60,000 nt of DNA, from assembly GCF_030272615.1 (NCBI RefSeq), contig NC_081413.1, positions 559,837,945-559,897,944 on the forward strand. The letters run 5' to 3'. Each line of letters begins with the position of its first letter. The stretch's first letter is position 1. The position numbers and the translations under genes are program-made. This DNA comes from Cryptomeria japonica (Eukaryota > Streptophyta > Pinopsida > Cupressales > Cupressaceae). The notes beneath the pieces were generated by a model. The model was not told the origin of the DNA. It worked only from the letters and a program-made list of their open reading frames with translations, and searched no databases. Positions 36,676 to 47,794 of this stretch are shown here, in pieces.

Positions 36676-37525
36676 AAAATTATATAGTGGCATACTTGAC
36701 TGCATTCAATGATTTAGGGCACCATTCATCCTCATAAAACCCTTGGTATCAGCCTCCAACCTTGTGTGGAGTAGAGTGAGAGTGACACTCTTGTATGCAA
36801 TATAGGGTATGAGTACCCAATTCATTTGTGCATCTGGGATAATAGTATCCCTTTCTTGGAGTTATCAGATGGAGGATATAATTTATATTGTCAAGTTGTT
36901 GATTATAATTGAATGAAGTGATGTTGATTAATTATGTTGGGAGATATCTAGAGTCTCATCAAGATGTGCCCCTACCCCCCCTTCTCAATAATTTCCTAGT
37001 GAATATTCTTTGTGCTTGTTGGGTAAGTGTTGTGAATTGTAATAACCCTCATTGTTGTTGTTTTTTGTTGATACATCTATGTTGTGTTGATGTGGAATTT
37101 TATAAGATGACCTTGGATTGTCATGTTTTCCCTAGCTTAGGGATGAGTTGTGTGATAACACTATGGATGGAAGTTGAGTCCCCACTAATTATGGTATTTC
37201 TAATGAAGATCAATGCCTATTGTATGGTCCTATTCAAGATGGTTCTTTGTATTAATTTGAGTAAATAGAGTGAGTTCTATTGCGATTGTATGATTTTAGC
37301 ATAATAATTACCCAAATTGGTGATAGAAGAAGATTTTTATGAAGCCCTTGTTCTGAAGATCAATCTAGCTCTTCTCCATGCCCAGAAATTTGATTATTTG
37401 TGATTACAAAACTATTGCAAGAATAACTTCATTCCCTTTAGGTTTAAACTTGTATATAGGTATATTTTCTATCTTAAATCTCTATTTATCTCGGAGGATA
37501 GAAGTAGCTATTAGCTATAATTATT

Positions 37526-38932
37526 GATGCAAGGCAAAAGGGGCACAAGGCACAAACACAAGTTCAAACATTAGTAGATTAGTTCCAACCAAAACTAAAT
37601 ACAAATGAACTCAAAAACCTTAAGATGCATACCAAGAAAGATATAAAGCACACAATAAAGAGCATACATAAATGAAAAAGGGAAAGAAAACTCCCCAAGA
37701 TGCTTCCAAGGATGCTAATAGATGTTTCTCCCTTGTTCCTCTCCTCTCCAAGCCCCACATGAGTGTAGCTCTCAACTTTTAGCACTATCCATGGATGTCA
37801 TATGAAGATTCAAGATGGTTGTAAATGAAAAAAAATGCTTATGCAAGTGTAAATGATTTGCTATGAGAAAGCTCCTAATTAATGTCTATGTGAGTCTTAG
37901 TATAATAACAATGCAAAATGCTTCCTCCTTTCTTTGAGAAATGAGGTCCTTTTATAGGGAAAAATGTTGATTGAATGGCCTAGATTGAGTGAGCTTATGA
38001 AGGGCTAGGATTGATGGGTTTGTGATCCATGTGATGGCTTTCAACCCAATCCCATGATGGAAAGTGTCAACATGAGATGGCTTGAGAGGAGAGGGAAGAA
38101 ACATTAAATGCTTGAGATGACATGAAGGCTACCCTAGGAGGGTTTGGTTAGGCTTGAGTTAGGGGATAAAGCTTTTATCCAAGGGTAATTGCCTTTATCC
38201 AATGGATAAACTCTTGTGAAAGAGTTAATGGGGATAACCATGGTCAAAACAATGAATGCTTGAAGAGACCCATGAGTTAAATGAGGGTTGAGTTAGAGGG
38301 AAATCCTCTAACCATGTGGGTAAGTTGAGTTAACCATTAATGGTTATCTAAGAGCCATAAATGGTTTGGAAGCCTTTGAGGGTTAACTTGTTGATGACGT
38401 AAGGCCTTTAATGCATTTCAAAGACTTTGGATATTTTGAGAAGTGACTTCTTATTGCTTAGGAATGTGACAATAATTAGGAGATGAATTAGGCTAAATTG
38501 GAAGTTATTAGAAGAATCTAGAAGGGGGTTAGCGAGCAAGTGGGTTTGGTGGGTGAGAGAAAATAATATTTTATTTAGAAATAAAATCTATTTATTGGTG
38601 CAATTTGCATTTGTAGGAAAATGCAAGTGGGGTAGGATTTTTAAATAAATTTTGATTTATTTAAAAGGGGAATTTGATTTGTGCTTTTAAATAAATATTG
38701 ATTTATTTAAATGAGAGGAATGAGGGAAATTAAGCAAATTAGATTTATTTAATAACTGGGTTATAGATAGGGATTTTAATTTAAATAAATATATGTAATT
38801 TATTTGATTAAAATAGCAGAATGAGGATTGAATGAATTAATTAAATGTGAATTTAATTAATAGAGGAATATTAGTGTATCAAATAAATATTAAATATTTA
38901 TTTAATTTAGTGGACAAATTTATGTGTCTATA
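37526..38932 (-). repeat. minus-strand 3' LTR, same family as the 820-base solo LTR
   Basis: On the minus strand it begins TATAGACACATAAATTTGTCC at 38932, matching TGTAGACACCTAAAATTGTC of the 31963 copy with its TG mutated. A purine tract (minus CAAATAGGGGCAAA) lies just before it, so this is a 3' LTR whose body extends to the right. A minus-strand TATA box TATAAAAGG is near 37950. U3 (38635-38905) has AT palindromes. The far end near 37526 is an estimate. Confidence 0.6.
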
Positions 38933-39348
38933 TTTGCCCCTATTTGAGACGACGCGGTTTATCACGTTGTTTCAAAGAAAGAAAGATAGGTATGAGAAAT
39001 ATGCCCCAGAAATGTTAATCTAGTGGGTGGTATGCCCCCTCGAGAGATGGGCCAATTTTTTTTTAAAAATCGGGCGATTTATCAAAAAAGAGAAAGAAGT
39101 TGGGGAGAGGTAGAATAGAAGAAATTAGAAATAATGGTGAAAGAATGGGAAAAGACAGAGTGAATACAGAGAAATGAGAGGCTTCTGAAGTTTATAGGGA
39201 CCATGATGGTGTGCAGGGTGAAGTAGGATTAGGGCTGGGGGGTGTATAATTGGAGGGGAAGGGGTAAGACTGTCTCATTTGCATCTATCTCCCTGGTAGT
39301 TTGGAGCTCTGATAGTGACCTTGGATGAAGGAGTGAGAAACAGTCATC
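38933..39348. other. 3' end of a minus-strand element body, no gene
   Basis: It includes the polypurine tract at 38933-38948 (minus strand) and repeated GGGGCATA-like purine runs near 39000 and 39030. No coding frame. It may be the detached 3' end of the Tat element at 51-58 kb (inference). Confidence 0.4.
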
Positions 39349-39494
39349 ATGGTTGTGCCTATAGCAGATCACCGGTTAGAGTGGATCCGCCAATACCAAC
39401 GGCTAGAGGACTACAGACCGCCGGTACACAAATGTTTAATTTTGCTTTTGATGCATTTTTAGCATATTTTTTCAAGTGTCAAAGTCCAAAGAAG

Positions 39495-39775
39495 ACAATA
39501 GTGCTAGATTTGTGTTTTAGCACTTTTGTCCCATAAAGTAGTGCTATGGTGCCATAATGGTGCTTTTGCATAGTCTTTTTAGTACTTTTGTTAGTGTAGC
39601 GCATTTGTATCATAGGTATAGCGCTTTTGTATTTCTAGTGCTTTTGTGTGGTTGTTGTGACACTATTGCTATAAAAATAGCACAATTATATAGTTGTGGT
39701 AGCGTTGTTGATTGTTTAGCACTTTTGTGCTTCAGTTGTAGTGCTATTGTCAACAGAGTAGCACGATTATGATAG
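39495..39775. repeat. degenerate 20-base minisatellite in the PMD intron
   Basis: About fourteen copies of TAGYRCTTTTGT-like units at roughly 20-base spacing, such as TAGCACTTTTGT, TAGTGCTATTGT and TAGCGCTTTTGT. Variation is mostly AGCAC versus AGTGC. Confidence 0.7.
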
Positions 39776-40536
39776 ATGCCCCAGTGTTATATAAAATATC
39801 ACTTGATGCTTGTGTTGATTGATTGATTGGTTATTTTGGGGAATCATAGCAGCCTCGTTGAAACTAGGTCATTGGGATACATGCATGTTATAGTCTAGAA
39901 TTACCATAATGGATTACTTGTCGAGACTCGAAGATACTTGATCAAAAAGTATTTGTTGATAGTCTAGGTTGAAACTTAATAAATTTTGTACCAAAACAAC
40001 TGATATTTGTTGATATGTGTAGGAGGATCTTCTTGTCTTACAAATGCAAGAGCAACATCCTGTGGCACAACAACTATGTGAGCAGTTGTCTGAGGTCGAG
40101 ATACATTATATATGTGCAGCTAGGTTATATGATATGATGCACCTACCCATGATTCAGATGAATCATGGATTATTGACAACGTTGGCCGAGCGATGGCACA
40201 ATGAGACATGCTCCTTTCATTTGGTGATAGGAGAGATGACTGTGACACTTGAGGACGTCTAGAGGATATTGCATATCTTGATTAGAGCGGAGCTCGTGAT
40301 GTACGATCACCACCTTGGGACATCATCCGTATGAAGGATATTTGCTAAGGATAATATATATTGAGGATGGCTCTGTAGTGTGGGAGGACATAGCAATGCT
40401 CTATGAGTCACTGTCATCAGTGCTAGCAGGTATCGTCAGGGGTTTTATTTTCCTTGATTGATGTTCGCATGGATTGGCTGTTGGGTGGGGCCAGGTACTA
40501 GAGAAGATGGTTACAGAGGGGACCTGCTATGCATGG

Positions 40537-41328
40537 TGTTGGCATTCTACACTCTAATGAAAAATGATGGTGTTGTCATTGATGGCAACCTACTAGAAAC
40601 CTTCAGGCAACCACCCGACATTCATCTAGTAAACCACCGACAGGCATTGACACTGATAGACACTTCACCGACAACGGCTACAATGCATACCGACACTCCA
40701 GCTGACAGGGATAAACTTTTTTTAATTCTATTTAATTATAAATATCTTATTGTAAAGCCAACATGACATATTGTAATAGACTCATATATGTATGAGATCT
40801 TGTAAATCATTTTCATATGAGAGAAGATAGAAGATGAGATATATGTGAATGCATAGGACAAATTTTGTATAAGGTTTATGGTTATAGTATGAGCTTAAAC
40901 TGGTACTGAACCTGGCATAGTTGACGCTGATTTGAAGCAGTACATTGTATTGGATTTTCATAATCCATTTTGTAAGTCAGTGAGACTTCCATTTTGTAGA
41001 TTGAGCAGTGACCTCTAGGAAGTTGGCCTTCCTGCATGTGCAGGCCCCTCATTGTAAGTAATATTTATTCATTGGCCAATGAGTGAATATTGTGGGTCAC
41101 AAATCCCACCAAGGTTTTTCCCACACCGGGTTTCCCTGTTAAACATCTTGTGTTGTGGTGTGTTTTCTATGTTGTCTTTATTGTTCCTATTTACTGCATT
41201 AATTCTTAATTACTGGTATACTATTTTGGAATGCAAAATACTTAATAAGGTTAAATATTCTATAAGCCAGTTAGATACTAATTCACACCCCCCTCTTAGT
41301 ATCTTTGGGACCATTATTAATCCTAACA
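40537..41328 (+). repeat. 5' LTR of the 6.6 kb element
   Basis: 792 bases, TGTTGGCATT...CCTAACA. It pairs with 46341-47141 nearly throughout; the main difference is a short duplication of CAACCTACTAG in the 3' copy. Near the end is the block CACCCCCCTCTTAGTATC shared with SIRE-like LTRs, including the minus-strand LTR at 58391. Confidence 0.93.
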
Positions 41329-41330
41329 AT

Positions 41331-41342
41331 TGGTATCAGAGC
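41331..41342 (+). promoter_or_regulatory. primer-binding site, initiator tRNA-Met type
   Basis: TGGTATCAGAGC, two bases after the LTR's CA end; complementary to the 3' end of plant initiator tRNA-Met. Confidence 0.92.
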
Positions 41343-41384
41343 TTGGTCCTCTATTTTCAAAAGCCTAACAACTTGAGGAAGATT

Positions 41385-42404
41385 ATGACACTGGTACAAA
41401 TGGAGAACTTAAGAAAGCAATTGGAAGGAGTTCTTATAGACTATGATTTAGAGAAGTTGAAGAATATCAAACTTGAAGATAATCTGAGGATTGCACAGGA
41501 ATTCATTCAAGGACTTCATGAGAATCTTACTATTGCTAGAAATAAGAGAAAAGAACTTCATGAGAAGACACAAAATGACAATGATGAAAAGGAAACTCTT
41601 AATGAGCTTGTGAACAAGATGAGACAAGAAAACATGACTATGAGGAATGAAATGCAAGATATGACTATGAGATTTTGTAAAGACATTGAAGACAAAAAGA
41701 AGAATGAAGATGACTTGAATAGGAGACTCAATGACGCTGGTAATGGAAATCTAAGACTCTGTCATGAAAATGATATGTTAAAGACAAATCTGATTCACTT
41801 GCAAAATAATAAAATTGAACTTATGAGGCAGATGGGAATTCTGGAAAATGAGTTGGCTACTGCAAATCAACATAAAGAGAAATTCAAGAAAAGTTCAGAA
41901 GAACTTGATGATATGCTGAAAAGTCAGAAACCTAATGGAGATACTAATGGACTTGGATTTGAAGTTGGTGAAATTTCTGGTACTGTAAACAATCATGATC
42001 ATAGTAAACTAGCAAGACAACCTAATGCTTACAAATTTAATGGGAAATGCTTTAAATGTAACAAGTATGGTCATAGAGCAAATCGGTGTAGATCTAGAAA
42101 CAATCAAAACATTAATGCACCCACCAGTCAATGTTCCAAATGCAACAAAGTTGGTCATAATTTAGAAAACTGCAGAATGAATGTAAGATGTTATGTTTGT
42201 GGAAGATTTGGGCACTTATCCAATCAATGCAGAACACAACCTGACATAGGATATGGAAAGGCTATTCAAAAGAATAATGTGACTTGTTATGCTTGTAACA
42301 AGATTGGACATATTGCAAAATTTTGTAGAAGGAAGACTTCACCGACAAACAATAAAGGAACCAGTTTGAAAGGCAAAGAAAAGGTTGATGAGGTAAAGAA
42401 ATAA
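41385..42404 (+). CDS. gag-like protein: coiled coil plus four CCHC zinc knuckles
   Basis: Intact 339-residue ORF; the in-frame ATG at 41385 follows the primer-binding site by 42 bases. The frame is also open upstream through the LTR, but that part is LTR sequence, so 41385 is preferred. Residues 1-185 are highly charged and helical with heptad-like spacing (LRKQLEG, LVNKMRQENMTMRNEM, ELMRQMGILENEL), predicting a coiled coil. Four CX2CX4HX4C knuckles lie at residues 222-235, 250-263, 269-282 and 301-314 (starts CFKC, CSKC, CYVC, CYAC), then a Lys-rich tail. Copia gag normally has a capsid domain and one knuckle; here no capsid is recognised and knuckles are multiplied. Likely nucleic-acid binding and particle-forming (inference). 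Confidence 0.85.
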   Translation: MTLVQMENLRKQLEGVLIDYDLEKLKNIKLEDNLRIAQEFIQGLHENLTIARNKRKELHEKTQNDNDEKETLNELVNKMRQENMTMRNEMQDMTMRFCKDIEDKKKNEDDLNRRLNDAGNGNLRLCHENDMLKTNLIHLQNNKIELMRQMGILENELATANQHKEKFKKSSEELDDMLKSQKPNGDTNGLGFEVGEISGTVNNHDHSKLARQPNAYKFNGKCFKCNKYGHRANRCRSRNNQNINAPTSQCSKCNKVGHNLENCRMNVRCYVCGRFGHLSNQCRTQPDIGYGKAIQKNNVTCYACNKIGHIAKFCRRKTSPTNNKGTSLKGKEKVDEVKK

Positions 42405-42817
42405 TTTTCAAGATAATGGATTAGACAGACAAATTAGAATGTTGATGAGACTATTCCTTCACCGGTAGAACAAAGTATTACTCCACTAGTAGGAAATTCT
42501 TCATCCAATTGAGAAGTAACCCTTTGGGGGTATTAAAGCAAGTTGAACATCAAGCAAATTACCCTTGGTAGATGGTGAGAAGATAGATTTCTTCTTTACC
42601 GACATATGTGTTAAGTTTTCACTTAATCGACGAGCATTTATTGCGGTTGTTGAATAAAATTTCACTATAAATCATTGGTTTTCCCTCTTTTTTGAATCAT
42701 CGAGCATTCAAACTAGTAGAGAGTGCAAAAATTTGAGTGAAGGCATTCAAGGTGAAGAAGTGAAGTGATTTATTTCAAGCACTCAAACGTAATCAGACAG
42801 TTTAAGGTATTTTTCAA
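42405..42817 (+). other. spacer between the two ORFs
   Basis: Non-coding, 413 bases, ending in AT-rich sequence ahead of the ATG at 42818. Nothing diagnostic seen. Confidence 0.5.
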
Positions 42818-45800
42818 ATGGCTTCCTCTTCTGCTCCTGAATTTATTGCAAACCCTACTGTTGTGGAAATTGTAAAATGCCCTAAGCCTGTTTTCAAAAT
42901 TATTCCCGAGATAACTAAGCAAGATGATTCCATAGGCGCATTTTCAAAATTCCTAAATGTGTAGCTTATGTTGAAGACCCTAGAATTTATATTCATTGCA
43001 ATATTGAAGAATTAGGTTATGTGGAAGTATTAAAGGTGTTTAAAATAGTAATTTGTGATGAAAATGGAAATGTCAAACCCGAACACAAGGTTATTGAGAC
43101 CTTAGGTTTTGTAGAAATTTCGAACATCCCTGAATTTCCAGAGGAGGTAGTGAGAATTGTCCTAAGTAGGGCACATTGAGAATTTCTTTGGCTAGACCCA
43201 ATCTGCAAATTCACTCGACAAGCAATTAGGGCAGTGATAGGTTTACCCTCTACCGACAGAAAACCAAATAAAACAAAGAAGGTTCCTAAAAACACAGTCA
43301 TGACCTTAACAGGAGCAACATCTGATAGCATATCTCTGAGAGTAAATGACATCAAGGATATCAATGTAAGATTCATAAGTATGATTTTAGGCTATAAGAC
43401 CACACATGCAAACCAACTTAACTCAGTTTCTAGTCTTTGCATTAAAAGTGCTTATGATATGGTAAATAATGATGCAAAAATAGATGTATGTGAATGGATG
43501 AAGGATGAACTAGTTGATAATTTAAAAAAGATAAAAGGAGACAAGAAAGGAACATTTCATTTTGGTAATCTTTTGGTATGCCTTATGTTGTATTTCTCAA
43601 AACAAATTCTCGGTATTGGACACAAAGATTTTGGATATGACATATTGATAGGCAAACAATTGCAAGAAGCCTTCACCAGCATGGGTACTGCTAGGGAAAA
43701 CAACATAACCAAATATTTCAAAGATTTCCAAGCCAAAATGAAAACCAAAGAGAGACTACCACAAAGTATAGTAGACAATTATGATAAGGAAATCTACTTT
43801 GTGATTAAGAAAGATGAAATATGGATGGAAGCAGTTATTCCTAGAATTGTATGGGCAACTAAAATGGGGTATGAGGCTAATGTAAATATTATTGAGACTT
43901 ATGCTAAAGCCCTGTTAGAAGCACCTAGAGAACCAACAAAAGAAGTTTTTGGCAGTGCAGAAATAATTGAGAGCAGTGTACAAACATTGAAACAAAGGAA
44001 GAGAAGAGAAAAGTATATAAGAGATGCATCAAAACAAGTAAAGAAAATAAAAGAAAATGTCATGAACCTTACTGGAATAAAGGAAAGTGAACTGGAAGGA
44101 TTGCAACTGGAGGTAAATATCTCACCGGTTGCCACATCATCTGATAGTGAGATATAGGAAGAGAAAACCTTCACCGGTACCCTCTCCTCCACCCAAGAAA
44201 ACAAGAACTTCGAGAAAGAAGCAACAAGTGGTAAGACAACCAGCAAAGAAGTTGACACCTAAGAAGAAACAAAAACAAGTGATACCACCTTTGGATAATT
44301 TGCTGACTGAAATCATTGATGACGATAACTTGGCCAATGTGAGAAAATTGTATAACACATTCACTGATTTTGAGAAGGAAAGTGTTGAAAACAACATTAT
44401 TCTACATATGGACATCTACAAGAAAGTGCTAATTGAAGTTGTAGATGATTTACCAAATGATCTATATAGAAGGTTAGATGCAAAAAGGATTGTTGTAATG
44501 GAGTTAGATAAGAAACTTAAGATTGAAAAAATTCTGGCTGTTCATCCAGTTAACTCGAAAGAGGAGATTGATGAAATAAATTTAGAAGCTAATAGATTAG
44601 TTTTTGCTAGTGGTCACTGACAAGTGAGCTTAATGGCTGGCAGAGTAAATAAAATTGCAGAGGAAACAACTGACAAATGGGATATCTTTTTCATAGAAAA
44701 GGAAAAACAAGAAGAATTGAACCAACCCAAGAAAACATTCAAAGTCTATCAAAAGGACAAGGACAAAGGGAAAGATAAAGTTGGTGGAATACCAAACATC
44801 AAAATAACTGACAACTTACCACCACCCTTGGATACCACACCGGTACACACTGATGATACACTGACTATGGAAAATGTGGACATATCACATTATGACACTA
44901 ACCCTGAATCAAAAATTCTATTTACCATGAATGTTGATACTCAGGAAGTGAACATTATTGTGGACAAGGACAACACAGAGGTATAGGATGATATTTTTGG
45001 TAGTGGAAACATTGTTGAGTAACCGACATAAAATGTAGAGGTTGAAATACCAATAGTGCATACAGAGAAACCTTTGGACAATGGAATACATATTAGTAGT
45101 GTAGATTTTGGCATGGTGAAACCGACAGAGACAGAGATACCGGCAGTTGATAACACATAGAAACCAAAAGAGAAACCAACAGAGGCATAGGTACATGTTG
45201 AGATAGAAAAACTGGTAACCACTAAGAAAACCAAACCACTACAGGTGGAAACACAAACTGAAAATGATCCATCGGAGGTAGATACAAGCAGATTGTATAC
45301 TAACACTAGAAGCACAAAAATAATAAAGGCAGTTGGTCAGACATCCAAATTCAGACCTACTAATGTGATAGAGGTACTTTTGGACTCAATCAAGAAGATA
45401 ACTGATTGTAATTCTTTGGCCTACAAGGCAATTGATGATACCATACCTATTCTTAAGATGATTGCACCAAAATACAATGTAGATAATGTAAAGGATTCTT
45501 TAGGACAGTTAGACACATTGTCTAAATTTATTGTTGGAAATGTAATAACAGTGGATAAGGTAATAAAGATACATTCAAAGAGAAAATAGGAATAGAAAAA
45601 GAAATATTCTTTGAGGGGACAATAAAGAAGAGCACTGAGCATATTAACACACTTTTACCTGCACTGAATACAACAATTTTGGAGTATAAGGAACTATACA
45701 GAGAAACATGCAAGCCACGTCTGTTGACCCAGGACATTGAAAAGGAAATAAATAGAGTACAAAAATAAATTGATGATATAGCTAATAATATCATTGGTTC

Positions 45801-46134
45801 ATCTAAACCTATATCAGTTATTGAGCAAGAAATAGCAAGATTTGAGGAAAACTTGGAGAAATTTGAGAAGGAAAAAGCAAGGATCAAGGCAAATGCTAGA
45901 GAGCTGAAGTATAAACTTAGTCCTAAGTTGGATACTCTTATCTCTCTGAGAAATGAGATCTCTAAGGCATTAATTCAAGGAGAAAGATCACCGAAGGAAC
46001 ATATGCATCATCTCACTAGCACGATCCAATGAACTGAGGAAACCATGAAAGATAGAAACAAATTCATGTAGAGTTTAAACTTGGTTTTGGCTGATATCTT
46101 TCAGATTGTAACCAATCGGTTACAAACCTTAAGG
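42818..46134 (+). pseudogene. second long ORF of the 6.6 kb element, no polymerase motifs
   Basis: It starts MASSSAPEFIANPTVVEIV. After a frameshift near 42950 it continues EDPRIYIHCNIEELGYVEVL, and a 307-codon open run covers 43234-44157. That run holds a helical globular domain: VNDIKDINVRFISMILGY, HANQLNSVSSLC, FHFGNLLVCLMLYFSKQILG. Next is a strongly basic stretch (RYRKRKPSPVPSPPPKKTRTS). Acidic and Thr-rich linkers follow, then a helical C-terminus near 45245-46134 (FEENLEKFEKEKARIKAN). Several frameshifts and stops. The domain resembles in pattern, not clear identity, the accessory ORFs at 12128-21883 and 26236-34619. Function unknown. Confidence 0.7.
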
Positions 46135-46340
46135 TAAAATTTTGCACTCGTTTGACAATTTTTGACAACCTTTGTCATTGATTTCAAAGGGGGAGTAGTG
46201 GACTGAGAAAAATGGCTATTTAGAGGAGATCATCCACTCAGGGGGAGCACATACTTTTTGGTAAAATTTTTGGACTTCATTTTTGGAAACAATTTTTGAT
46301 TTTTCTCATGAGTGTTGCCATCAATGTCAAAGAGGGAGAT
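46135..46340 (+). promoter_or_regulatory. 3' untranslated stretch with polypurine tracts
   Basis: It contains CAAAGGGGGAG near 46190, CAGGGGGAGC near 46240 and the terminal CAAAGAGGGAGAT directly before the 3' LTR at 46341. Multiple GGGGGAG tracts are usual in SIRE-type copia elements. Confidence 0.7.
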
Positions 46341-47141
46341 TGTTGGCATTCTACACTCTAGTAAGAAATGATGGTGTTGTCATTGATGGCAACCTACTAG
46401 CAACCTACTGGAAACCTTCAGGAAACCACCTGACATTCATTTGGTAAACCATCGACAGACACCGACACCGACAAACACTTCACTGATAGCGACTACAATA
46501 CATATTGACACTCCAGTTGACAGGGATAAACTTTTGTTTATTGTATTTACTTATAAATATCTTTTTGTAAATTTGACATGGCATATTATAATAGACTCAT
46601 ATATGTATGAGATCTTGTAAATCATTTTCATATGAGAGAAGATAGAAGATGAGATATATGCGAATGCATAGGACAAATTTTGTATAAGGTTTATGGTTAT
46701 AGTATGAGCTTAAAATAGTACTGAACCTGGCATAGTTGATGATGATTTGAAGTAGTACATTGTATTGGATTTTCATAATCCATTTTGTAAGTCAGTGAGA
46801 CTTCCATTTTGTAGATTGAGCAGTGAGCTCTAGGCAGTTGGCCTTCCTGCCTATGCAGGCCCCTCATTTAAGTAATATTTATTCATTGGCCAGTGAGTGA
46901 ATATTGTGGGTCACAAATCCCATCAAGGTTTTTCCCACACCGGGTTTCCTTGTTAAACATCTTGTGTTATGGTGTGTTTTCTATGTTGTCTTTATTGTTC
47001 CTGCTTACTACATTAATTCTTATTTACTGATACACTATTTTGGAATACAAAATACTTAATAAGGTTAAATATTCCGTAAATTGGTTAGATACTGATTCAC
47101 CCCCCTTCTTAGTATCTTTGGGACTATCATTAATCCTAACA
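46341..47141 (+). repeat. 3' LTR of the 6.6 kb element
   Basis: 801 bases matching 40537-41328 and ending CCTAACA, followed by the duplication CATGG. The two LTRs differ by scattered substitutions and small indels, so the insertion is not brand new. Confidence 0.93.
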
Positions 47142-47794
47142 CATGGGGGCCATGTGTGTTGGCACACCTCTACAGGGATTTGCACGAGGCAGTGTATCGG
47201 GAGAGTAGATCACTAGGTGTAGGGATCACTTTGTTACACATATGGGCTTGGGAGCACTTTCTAGTCACACAGCCAATATGTATGAGGTTTAGGGCGATAG
47301 ATCAGCCCTATGTATTTATGTATGGAGGTTTGATGACCCAACCCCATTTGGGGAAGTTGGAGTTTTGGTATCGTACATTAGATGACTTAGATAGGGTGAT
47401 ATGGAGGCCTTACACTGATTGTGAGCCATGGGAGGATGATGGAGAGGCCTTACTATATGTATATATGACTTGATTTTTGATTTGTTGTACATTCCATATT
47501 ATAGAGAGACAGTTTCCAGGGAGAGTGATGAGACAATTTGGGCGGAGGCAAAGTATGTCGAGGGGTTGAAGGGAGTGTGTATGGGTAGTGCGGGAGAGAT
47601 TTAAGTGGGGGCCAATTTTTCCCTATGATTAGGCCCTTGTGGAGTTTTGGATATTATAGGCGAGACCATGGTATATGAGGCCAAAGATTGCAGATGCGGG
47701 GGTGACAGTATCGCTCCACTCATCTGATTCCACTGATCTCAGATCCTATAGAGCCCATACCACCATTTGAGGATGATAGAGCACCGTGATAGGG

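Larger units (their letters stand above)
35481..37525. other. AT-rich intergenic DNA with small repeats, no gene
   Basis: No supported coding sequence. It contains micro-hairpin repeats at 36005-36166 and a 61-base tandem duplication at 36553-36675. A stretch near 36700-36900 has the texture of an old gypsy leader but nothing diagnostic. Confidence 0.45.
40537..47141 (+). mobile_element. complete 6.6 kb non-autonomous LTR element with copia-type ends
   Basis: The LTRs 40537-41328 and 46341-47141 (TGTTGGCATTCTACAC...CCTAACA) are flanked by the perfect duplication CATGG (40532-40536 and 47142-47146). The primer-binding site TGGTATCAGAGC (41331-41342) is the initiator-Met type used by copia elements, and the polypurine tract AAGAGGGAGAT precedes the 3' LTR. 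The interior encodes a coiled-coil four-knuckle protein and a second long ORF. No protease, integrase, RT or RNase H motif is visible in 5 kb. LTR style and GGGGGAG tracts near 46190 and 46240 recall the SIRE branch. It interrupts the plant mobile domain gene. Confidence 0.92.

Noticed and set aside
36909-37268. 119-residue Cys/Leu/Val-rich frame
   Set aside because: Looks hydrophobic but has no motif; AT/GT-rich DNA yields such frames by chance.
41079-41384. Upstream extension of the four-knuckle ORF into the LTR
   Set aside because: The frame is open but consists of LTR and primer-binding site; the ATG at 41385 is the first sensible start after them.
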